From Thermoleophilia bacterium (lineage in GTDB: Bacteria > Actinomycetota > Thermoleophilia > Gaiellales > SKUG01), in NCBI GenBank assembly GCA_007122215.1, contig SKUG01000236.1, positions 1-10,578 on the forward strand: 10,578 nucleotides of DNA. Direction: 5' to 3'. Position numbers and translations under genes: made by a program. Each line of letters begins with the position of its first letter. Positions within the stretch are counted from its first letter, which is position 1. The notes beneath the pieces were generated by a model, which saw only the letters and a list, made by a program, of their open reading frames with translations, searched no databases and was not told where the DNA came from. Positions 1-5,417 of the stretch are shown here, piece by piece.

Positions 1-102
1 GGCCAGTGCTGCCAGCAGCAGCATCAGCAGGCAGGCCGAAGCCGCCCGCGCCATGCGGGCACGCAGCTGCCGGGTGTCGGTGCCGATCCCCATCTCTCCC
101 AT
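1..102 (-). CDS. N-terminus of a secreted or membrane protein, cut by the window edge
   Basis: Reading leftwards from an ATG at 102, an open frame of 34 codons continues to the window edge. It has an Arg-containing N-region (TRQLRARMARA) followed by a hydrophobic stretch (CLLMLLLAALA), as in a signal peptide or first membrane helix. A TAG lies directly upstream in frame, so the start cannot be further out than 102. In-frame ATGs at 93 and 54 are alternatives; from 54 the signal-peptide shape is most compact. No well-spaced Shine-Dalgarno precedes any of them. An AGGAGG (minus strand, 120-125) lies about 17 bases from the 102 ATG, which is too far to be convincing. The mature protein is outside the window, so its function is unknown. 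Confidence 0.55.
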   Translation of the reverse strand, partial: MGEMGIGTDTRQLRARMARAASACLLMLLLAALA

Positions 103-122
103 CTATCGCCACAGGATGCCCT

Positions 123-132
123 CCTGTACAGG
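123..132. repeat. Perfect 10-bp palindrome CCTGTACAGG
   Basis: CCTGTACAGG reads the same on both strands. It lies 21 bases upstream of the first possible start of the left-edge gene, where an operator could sit. Only one copy occurs in this gap, so a regulatory role is inference. Confidence 0.3.
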
Positions 133-146
133 GTTTGGGGAGAATT

Positions 147-161
147 GGCCGGATCACGGCC
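147..161 (-). terminator. Weak hairpin downstream of the lytic transglycosylase gene
   Basis: GGCCG (147-151) pairs with CGGCC (157-161) around a five-base loop, 27 bases past the transglycosylase stop codon. On the minus strand it is followed by AATTCT rather than a run of U. It could help end the rpsA-coaE-transglycosylase transcript, but it is not a canonical intrinsic terminator. Confidence 0.25.
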
Positions 162-188
162 GTTCCCGGCTCCCGACGGTGCACCAGT

Positions 189-779
189 TCAGGGCGGCGG
201 GGCGTCCGGCTCCCGGGCCAGGTCGGGGAAGGCCTCCCGGTAGCGCCGGGTGAGGTCGCGCACCTGCACGACGTAGGACCGCGTCTCCGGGAAGGGGATC
301 CCGTCCAGCTCCAGGGTGCCGCCTCCTGCCTCGATCCACTCGATGACGTTGCCCTGGCCTGCGTTGTAGGCAGCCAGGGCAACCAGCGTCGGATCCTCCT
401 CGCCGGCAAAGCGCTCGAGCAGGTGGGCGATGTACCAGCTGCCGTAGCGGATGTTGAGCTCCGGGTCGTGGAGGTCCTCGACCGTCCAGCGAGCGCCACC
501 GGTGCGATCGGCGATGCCCTGCCCCGTGCTCGGGGTGAGCTGCATCAGCCCGATGGCCCCGGCACTGGACTCGGCATCCGGGTCGAAGCCGCTCTCGACG
601 TTGATCATCGCGGCCAGCAGCGCAGGCTCGAGCCCGTGGTTGTCGGCATGCGTGACGATGAACTCCTCGAACCGCAGCGGCAGCGTGCTGCGCAGCAGCC
701 AGGAGGGCCCCATACCGAGCAGCCAGGCCCCTCCGAGGATCATCCCCAGGCCCAGCAGGAGTCCCGCGATGAACCTCAT
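189..779 (-). CDS. Membrane-anchored lytic transglycosylase, SLT (GH23) type
   Basis: Predicted 196-residue murein lytic transglycosylase. The family cleaves the MurNAc-GlcNAc bond of peptidoglycan and leaves 1,6-anhydro-MurNAc. Residues 3-26 form a hydrophobic helix that probably anchors the enzyme on the outer face of the membrane. The SLT core follows. Motif 1 is AAMINVESGFDP with the catalytic Glu at about residue 62. Then come AIGLMQLTP (75-83), the NIRYGSWY block (109-116) and ALAAYNAG (134-141), with a C-terminal ETRSYVVQV segment (165-173); all match the Slt70-like fold in order. The ATG overlaps the coaE stop in an ATGA, with GAGG four bases upstream, so coupling to coaE is likely. 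The protein is short, with no LysM or other wall-binding domain. The domain call is firm, the physiological role open. Confidence 0.9.
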   Translation of the reverse strand: MRFIAGLLLGLGMILGGAWLLGMGPSWLLRSTLPLRFEEFIVTHADNHGLEPALLAAMINVESGFDPDAESSAGAIGLMQLTPSTGQGIADRTGGARWTVEDLHDPELNIRYGSWYIAHLLERFAGEEDPTLVALAAYNAGQGNVIEWIEAGGGTLELDGIPFPETRSYVVQVRDLTRRYREAFPDLAREPDAPPP

Positions 780-1405
780 GCGACCTCGTCCAGCACGCGG
801 CGAACGAAGGCATCGAGGTCCGCGAGGCTGCCGTCGTTGACGTAGCCGTAGTCGGCACGCCGGAGCTTCTCGGACTCGGGCATCTGGTGGGCGGCACGGG
901 CACGGGCATCGGCACTGCCGCCATGCGCCCGCTCGCCGACGCGCTCGAGTCGCAGGTCGAGCGGGGCGCTGATCGCCACGATCCGGTCGTAGCGCTCCTC
1001 GAGCCCGGCCTCGTAGAGCAGCGGCACCTCCGCCGCGATCGCACGCGGTGGCGGAGCGCTCGCAGCTGCCTCCTCCACGAACCGCAGCCACGCCTGGGCC
1101 ACTCGCGGGTGCAGGAGTCCCTCGAGCCAGGCAAGCTCCTCGGGTGCCCCGAAGACGTGTGCGGCGATCACGTCCCGGCGCACGCTGCCATCGGCATCGA
1201 GCACCTCGTCGCCCCAGCGGCCGCGGACGGCGGCCCGGACGTCCTCGTCCTCGGCATAGATGGCGTGCACCGCGCGGTCTGCGGAGAAGGTCGCGGCGCC
1301 GGCCCGGCCGAAGGCATCCAGCGCGGCGCTCTTGCCCGCACCGATGCCCCCGGTGATCCCGATGATCGGTGGCCGGGTGTCAGTCCTTGGCGTCGGCGTC
1401 GGCAT
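776..1405 (-). CDS. coaE: Dephospho-CoA kinase
   Basis: Cytoplasmic P-loop kinase for the last step of coenzyme A synthesis, in which ATP phosphorylates the 3'-OH of the ribose of dephospho-CoA. The protein has 209 residues, near the usual length of about 200. The Walker A motif GITGGIGAGKS spans residues 16-26. SADRAVH (41-47) matches the conserved D/H segment after the P-loop. HPRV (99-102) and EVPLLYEAGLE (126-136) are typical of the family, as is the C-terminal ADYGYVNDGS (184-193). The ATG at 1405 is the nearest start to the P-loop. It lies inside the end of rpsA (26-base overlap) and has GGAGG six bases upstream. Another ATG at 1426 has an identical upstream context and would add seven residues. 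The stop overlaps the transglycosylase start. Streptomyces and Mycobacterium also keep rpsA and coaE together. Confidence 0.95.
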   Translation of the reverse strand: MPTPTPRTDTRPPIIGITGGIGAGKSAALDAFGRAGAATFSADRAVHAIYAEDEDVRAAVRGRWGDEVLDADGSVRRDVIAAHVFGAPEELAWLEGLLHPRVAQAWLRFVEEAAASAPPPRAIAAEVPLLYEAGLEERYDRIVAISAPLDLRLERVGERAHGGSADARARAAHQMPESEKLRRADYGYVNDGSLADLDAFVRRVLDEVA

Positions 1406-2909
1406 CGGCTGCCTCCGCATCCGCATCGGCTGCCTCCGCACCTGCGTCGGCTGCCTCCTCCGCAGGAGCGTCAGCTGCGGCCTCTGCCTCGGCGTCGGCC
1501 TCGGCGGGCTCCTCGTCGGCAGCAGGCTCCTCCACCGCGGTCTCCGCGGCGGCCTCCTCGGCGGGTGCCTCGCCTGCGGCCGGCTCCTCGGTCGCAACCT
1601 CGGCTGCAGGCTCGTCGCCGTCACCATCGACGTCGGCCTCGTCGGCGTCACCGCGTGCCCGGCGGGCTGCCTCACGCAGCGCGGCGCCGACGTTGGTGGT
1701 GGCGTCGAGGTCGAGCCCGGCACCGGACGCGTCGATCGGCACGTAGTCCTCGACCGGGTCGTGGACCGGCTCCGGCGGCTCGGTCGTGCGCTTGATGGAG
1801 AGGCTGATGCGGCGCCGCTCGGGGTCGACCTCGATCAGCTGGACCTTCACCATGTCGCCGGGGCTGACCACCTCGCGGGGGTTCTCGACGTGCTCCCAGC
1901 TCAGCTCGGAGATGTGGACCAGGCCCTCGACGCCGGGCTGGAGCTCGACGAACGCACCGAAGGTGACGACCTTGGTGACCTTGCCCTCGAGCTCGGTGCC
2001 GACCTCGTGCTCGCTGAGCACCTTCTGCCACGGGTCCTCGCTGGTCTGCTTGAGGCCGAGGGAGATGCGCTGGCGGTCGCGGTCGATGTCGAGCACCTTG
2101 ACCTCGACGGTCTGGCCGATCTCGATGACCTCGGCCGGGTGGTTGACGTGGCTCCAGCTGAGCTCGGAGATGTGGATGAGGCCGTCGATGCCGTCGAGGT
2201 CGACGAACGCGCCGAAGTCGACGATGTTGCTGATGACGCCCTCGACGACGTCCCCGACGTTGAGGGTGTCGAGGATCCGCTGGCGCACCTCGCGGCGCTC
2301 CTCCTCGAGCACCGAGCGGCGGCTGAGCACCACGTTGTTGCGGGAGCGGTTGAGCTCGATGACCTTGCACTCGATCTCGGTGTCCATGAACTCGTCGAGG
2401 TTCTGGACGCGGCGGATGTCCACGAGCGATGCGGGCAGGAAGCCGCGCACGCCCAGGTCGAGGATCAGGCCGCCCTTGACGACCTCGATGACGCGGCCGC
2501 GGATGGTGTCCCCGGCGTCGGCATGGGCCTCGATGCGCTTCCACGCCTTCTCGAAGCGCGCACGCTTCTTGGACATGATGAGGCGTCCCTCGGCGTCCTC
2601 CTTGTCGAGGACCAGCGCCTCGATCTGCTCGCCGATCTCGACCTCCTCGGAGGGATCGACGTTGCGGCGGATCGACAGCTCGCGGGAGGGGATCACGCCC
2701 TCGCTCTTGTAGCCGATGTCGAGCAGGACCTCGTCCTTGTCGATGCGCACGACGATGCCCGTGACGATCTCGTTCTCGCCGAAGTCCACCATCGTGGACT
2801 CGTAGTCGGGCACCCACATGCCGTCGACCTGGACCCAGGCCTCGTCGGCGTCGATGGGGCGCTCTGCGACGGCGCCTTCCACGGGAGCAGCAGGGGATTC
2901 AGTGGTCAT
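1380..2909 (-). CDS. rpsA: 30S ribosomal protein S1
   Basis: RNA-binding protein of the small ribosomal subunit that helps recruit and unfold mRNA. The 509 residues contain four S1 (OB-fold) domains, at about 47-114, 133-198, 219-287 and 304-373. The last two are near-repeats carrying FGAFV and the GL(I/V)HISELSW signature. Four domains is the usual actinobacterial form, against six in E. coli. The C-terminal part from about residue 420 is a low-complexity Ala/Glu/Asp tail that is very acidic and ends ADADADAKD. The start is uncertain: ATG 2909 (MTTESP) or in-frame ATG 2918 (MITMTT). Neither has a visible Shine-Dalgarno, so 2909 is chosen on N-terminal shape. The gene heads an operon with coaE, whose start lies inside the tail-coding region. 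A TATACT box about 110 bases upstream may be its promoter. Confidence 0.97.
   Translation of the reverse strand: MTTESPAAPVEGAVAERPIDADEAWVQVDGMWVPDYESTMVDFGENEIVTGIVVRIDKDEVLLDIGYKSEGVIPSRELSIRRNVDPSEEVEIGEQIEALVLDKEDAEGRLIMSKKRARFEKAWKRIEAHADAGDTIRGRVIEVVKGGLILDLGVRGFLPASLVDIRRVQNLDEFMDTEIECKVIELNRSRNNVVLSRRSVLEEERREVRQRILDTLNVGDVVEGVISNIVDFGAFVDLDGIDGLIHISELSWSHVNHPAEVIEIGQTVEVKVLDIDRDRQRISLGLKQTSEDPWQKVLSEHEVGTELEGKVTKVVTFGAFVELQPGVEGLVHISELSWEHVENPREVVSPGDMVKVQLIEVDPERRRISLSIKRTTEPPEPVHDPVEDYVPIDASGAGLDLDATTNVGAALREAARRARGDADEADVDGDGDEPAAEVATEEPAAGEAPAEEAAAETAVEEPAADEEPAEADAEAEAAADAPAEEAADAGAEAADADAEAADADADAKD
1403..1440 (-). promoter_or_regulatory. Duplicated coaE translation-initiation module inside the rpsA 3' end
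   Basis: An 18-base sequence occurs twice in tandem with a 21-base period (1402-1419 and 1423-1440 on the plus strand). On the minus strand each copy reads GGAGG, CAGCCG, ATG: a strong Shine-Dalgarno six bases before an ATG. Since 21 is a multiple of three, both ATGs (1426 and 1405) are in the coaE frame. In the rpsA frame the same bases encode the Ala/Asp/Glu repeat of the S1 tail. Which ATG is used cannot be told from sequence; the shorter product fits the family better. Confidence 0.6.
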
Positions 2910-2940
2910 GGTGATCATGCGTCGGTTGCAGGTACAGGTC

Positions 2941-2964
2941 TTCCGCCAGCTGCAGGCGGCGGAA
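2941..2964 (-). promoter_or_regulatory. Stem-loop in the rpsA leader
   Basis: TTCCGCC (2941-2947) and GGCGGAA (2958-2964) form a perfect 7-bp stem around a 10-base loop containing CTGCAG. In the rpsA mRNA it would lie 31 bases before the ATG at 2909. In E. coli, S1 represses its own translation through a hairpin leader that has only a poor Shine-Dalgarno. A similar role here is inference. Confidence 0.4.
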
Positions 2965-3017
2965 CCGGGACGCATCGAACCAGCATTCCGGCCGCACTGC
3001 TGCGGGCGCGACCCCGG

Positions 3018-3023
3018 AGTATA
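3018..3023 (-). promoter_or_regulatory. Possible -10 box (TATACT) of the rpsA operon
   Basis: TATACT on the minus strand matches the sigma-70 type -10 consensus at five of six positions and is one of few AT-rich hexamers in this spacer. No good -35 lies 16-18 bases upstream (candidates such as TGCACT or CTGCAC are poor). If used, the leader would be about 100 nt. Confidence 0.35.
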
Positions 3024-3199
3024 CGCCTCGGGAGGCGGCAGTGCAGCACCGCATCGCGATCCCGTGGGAGCCCCGGGCACCGCGTCGGCCTTCACCCGGG
3101 CAGGAACGGCGCGGGCCACCAGCTCCCGCGACCCTCCCCGGGGGGGCCGGCCATGCTGGAACGGCAGGCACGCGCGAGGCGATACCCCGGCAGGGAATC

Positions 3200-3223
3200 G
3201 CGCAGCCCCGAGCCGGGCTGCGC
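3200..3223 (+). promoter_or_regulatory. 9-bp perfect hairpin in front of the EF-hand operon
   Basis: GCGCAGCCC (3200-3208) pairs fully with GGGCTGCGC (3215-3223) around the loop CGAGCC. No T-tract follows, so it is not an intrinsic terminator. It ends one base before an in-frame ATG (3224) and 21 bases before the preferred GTG (3245). It could be a leader-RNA structure that protects or blocks the ribosome site at 3231-3236, or a protein-binding palindrome. Confidence 0.5.
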
Positions 3224-3244
3224 ATGGGACAAGGGAACCACGCC

Positions 3245-4213
3245 GTGACGATCGAGGCGATCATCCATGGAGGCTCGCGGTACGGCCGCGGCGTCGGGGT
3301 GCACGAGGTTGACAGGCACGGCGCCGACCCGACCGGAACCTCGCGGGAGGTCGTGGGAGCGCGTGTCGAGGCAGCCGATGGATCGACCATCGCAGCCGTC
3401 GACCGATCCAGCGTCCGGACCAGCGCCCGACTCCGCGCCGAGCACGGCGTCACCATCCGCCACCGGCCGTCGCGACTGGCCGAGAACCACGACCGCACGC
3501 ACGTTCCGCGCAGCCCGGGCTGGCATGCAGCCGGCTGGGGCAGCGCGGGCCTGCTCGGCGGGATCGTGCCTGCCGGTGCGGAAGGGCTTCTGGCCGGCAC
3601 GACCCGGCTGGCCGGGGCACATCCGTGGATCGGGCCGGCGGTGGGTGTCGCCGTCGGCGCCGGGATCGCGCTCGGGGCGGCCATGGCGGGCTGGGCGCAC
3701 GCCAGCGCCGCGAACGAGGCGAAGGCGCCGACCCGGCTGATCGTGGGCACCCATCACCTGGCCGTCGATCCCGATCGCGCCGCGGAGCAGTTCGAGCGCT
3801 GGCCTGCGATCGAGGATGCCCTTCGCGCGGCAGTGGGCGTGGATCGAGGCCGCACGCCCCTGGCGATCGCCGAGGCGATCGTTGCGGCCGCCGACGTCAA
3901 CGGTGACGGCGTGCTCGACTACGCCGGCAGCTCCCCCGAGGTCATGGCAGGGCGCTACGACATCACCGCCCTGCTGCAGGAGGCCGACGACCCCAGGCGC
4001 AGCGGCCGGGTGACGGCCGGGCAGCTGGCCACGGTCATCGAGCGTTTCGACACCGAGGCCGAGTGGCACGCCCCGGTGGCGGTGCGGGACGACCTCCAGC
4101 TCTCCCCGCACGTCACGGGCCTGCTCAACGACCGCGAGGTTCGGGCATTCGCGGCACGCTGGCTTCCCCTGCCGGTCGGGGCCGGCTCCGGAGCGGAGGC
4201 TGCCGAACGATGA
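3245..4213 (+). CDS. Unknown membrane-associated protein with an EF-hand-like domain (paralogue 1)
   Basis: Not a family I recognise. From GTG 3245 it has 322 residues. The first 95 or so are Arg/His-rich and hydrophilic with no signal peptide. Residues 98-153 form a Gly/Ala-rich hydrophobic region, probably two membrane helices (about 100-118 and 127-150). A linker follows, then a C-terminal domain (about 164-307) with an EF-hand-like loop at 217-228 (DVNGDGVLDYAG) having Asp/Asn at loop positions 1, 3, 5 and 9 but no Glu at 12. The place of a second loop (from about 248, DDPRRSGRVTAG) has lost its ligands. This domain aligns with the downstream gene, including VGVDR-RTPLAIA and LLND-E. The GTG is chosen because AAGGGA lies eight bases upstream; ATG 3224 would add seven residues but abuts a hairpin. 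Its stop overlaps the next start (ATGA). Calcium binding is inferred from the loop. Confidence 0.75.
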   Translation: MTIEAIIHGGSRYGRGVGVHEVDRHGADPTGTSREVVGARVEAADGSTIAAVDRSSVRTSARLRAEHGVTIRHRPSRLAENHDRTHVPRSPGWHAAGWGSAGLLGGIVPAGAEGLLAGTTRLAGAHPWIGPAVGVAVGAGIALGAAMAGWAHASAANEAKAPTRLIVGTHHLAVDPDRAAEQFERWPAIEDALRAAVGVDRGRTPLAIAEAIVAAADVNGDGVLDYAGSSPEVMAGRYDITALLQEADDPRRSGRVTAGQLATVIERFDTEAEWHAPVAVRDDLQLSPHVTGLLNDREVRAFAARWLPLPVGAGSGAEAAER

Positions 4214-5394
4214 ACGGCCCAGGCGCGATCCCCTCCCCGGACGGCTCATGGCTTGCAACCCAGCCGCGCACGGACGTCATGGTGTGGGCGGATTCCACCG
4301 GCACGCCGCGGTCGGTGGTGGCTCCCCACGGCTCGCGGGACCTGTCACAGCTGGGAACCCGCTCTGTGAGGACGCTCGAGGCGGCACGTCCCTCGCTCGA
4401 CGGTGACCACGTTCGGCGGTCGCCCGGCGTCGGAGGCGCGATCGGCACCGCGATCGGCGCGGTGGCCGGCTACGTGGCTGCGTTCGGGGTTGCCGAGGCC
4501 GGGGATCGGCTTCCCCAGGGCTGGCGCCTGACCCGGGCCCTGAACCATCGCGATGCCTACGTCTCGGTGATCGGGCTGCTGGCACTGGCCGGTCTCGGGC
4601 TCGGAGCCGGGCCTCCACTGCTGCACAACCGCCGCGAGGCTCCCGAGGGGCCACCGACCGGCACGCTGGGCATCAGGATCGATGCGGACTCCGCAGCGGA
4701 TGCCTTTCGCCGCTGGCCGGCCGTCGAGCAGGCCCTGCAGGAATCGGTCGGGGTCGACCGCTCGCGCACGCCCCTGGCGATCGCCCAGGCGCTCGTTGCG
4801 GCCGCCGACACCAACGGCGACATGCAGCTGCGCTACGTCGGTGCGGACCCCGAGACCACGGCCGGTCCCCATGACCTCACCCGCCTGGCCGCTGCCGCCG
4901 ACACCAGCGGTGACGGCGTGGTCGGCGCCAGCCAGCTCGCAGCGGTGATCGCCGGATACGACACCCAGGAGGAGCGCGTGGCCCCCGTGGAGGTCTCCGC
5001 CGAGCTGTCGATCGCTCCGCAGGTCAACGACCTCCTCAACGACCACGAGCTGGCCGCGTTCATCGCGGACTGGCTGGACCCCTCCGCAGCGGCAACGGCA
5101 GGAGCTCCCACGCCAGCGGATCGCTGGCATGCCATTGCTGCCGAGCTCACCGGGATCGCAGACCACAACGGGGACGGGGTGGTGACCCGGGCCGATGCCC
5201 TCGACGCCGAGGGGCTCGAGCAGAACGTCCTCGCTGCAGCGCTCCTGCAGCTGTCAGGTGCCAGCGTCCTCGATGAAGGCGCGATCGCGGAGCTGCTCAC
5301 GGACCAGCTGGGCGACGAGCCCGCCGGCGAGGCAGCAGCGGTGGCGGCCCGCCTCGTGGCGGCAGCCCGCAGCGCCGGCGACCACGACGGCTGA
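4210..5394 (+). CDS. Unknown membrane-associated protein with three EF-hand-like loops (paralogue 2)
   Basis: A 394-residue paralogue of the preceding gene, function unknown. The plan is the same: a hydrophilic N-terminal region without signal peptide (1-70), two hydrophobic segments (about 73-97 and 116-138), a short linker, and the shared domain at about 151-290. Loop 1 (200-211, DTNGDMQLRYVG) has Met where the invariant Gly of EF loops sits. Loop 2 (231-242, DTSGDGVVGASQ) is better preserved but ends in Gln. A C-terminal extension absent from paralogue 1 carries loop 3 (318-329, DHNGDGVVTRAD), the most canonical, with Asp at position 12. The start ATG overlaps the upstream stop, and GGAGG lies at 4195-4199, ten bases away. 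The gene ends 23 bases from the polA stop, convergently. An extension of the frame upstream to 4063 only overlaps paralogue 1 and is not used. Dockerin-like or calmodulin-like calcium sensing is possible but unproven. Confidence 0.78.
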   Translation: MNGPGAIPSPDGSWLATQPRTDVMVWADSTGTPRSVVAPHGSRDLSQLGTRSVRTLEAARPSLDGDHVRRSPGVGGAIGTAIGAVAGYVAAFGVAEAGDRLPQGWRLTRALNHRDAYVSVIGLLALAGLGLGAGPPLLHNRREAPEGPPTGTLGIRIDADSAADAFRRWPAVEQALQESVGVDRSRTPLAIAQALVAAADTNGDMQLRYVGADPETTAGPHDLTRLAAAADTSGDGVVGASQLAAVIAGYDTQEERVAPVEVSAELSIAPQVNDLLNDHELAAFIADWLDPSAAATAGAPTPADRWHAIAAELTGIADHNGDGVVTRADALDAEGLEQNVLAAALLQLSGASVLDEGAIAELLTDQLGDEPAGEAAAVAARLVAAARSAGDHDG

Positions 5395-5417
5395 GGATGC
5401 ATCGCCGGGCGCCCTGC

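Larger units (their letters stand above)
2910..3244. other. Divergent spacer between rpsA and the EF-hand gene pair
   Basis: This 335-base gap holds no credible gene. Short open frames extend into it from the 3245 gene on the plus strand and from rpsA on the minus strand, but neither extension has recognisable protein character. It contains the rpsA leader with a 7-bp inverted repeat, a TATACT box facing rpsA, C/G-rich palindromes (CCCGGG at 3072-3077 and 3095-3100, CCCCGGGG near 3136), and a 9-bp hairpin before the plus-strand gene. No clear plus-strand promoter is visible. Confidence 0.7.

Noticed and set aside
1391..1640. CRISPR-like or satellite repeat
   Set aside because: The repetition is in phase with codons of the Ala/Asp/Glu tail of S1, with a short period and no spacers.
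3041..3244. N-terminal extension of the first EF-hand gene back to an ATG at 3041
   Set aside because: The added residues are Pro/Arg/Gly-rich and run through the 9-bp hairpin and the spacer. The GTG at 3245 has a reasonable ribosome site.
1260..3248. Plus-strand open frame of 662 codons opposite rpsA
   Set aside because: It is the antisense shadow of rpsA. The sequence is Leu/Asp/Val repeats with no domain, while the minus strand encodes four clear S1 domains.
3092..5166. Minus-strand open frames opposite the EF-hand pair
   Set aside because: The plus-strand proteins are paralogous to each other, with matching architecture, ribosome sites and an ATGA junction. The minus frames are broken into pieces and show no such relation.
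5395..5417. Bidirectional terminator between the EF-hand operon and polA
   Set aside because: Only an 8-bp palindrome GGGCGCCC (5407-5414) with no loop and no T-tract is present, so I do not call a terminator.
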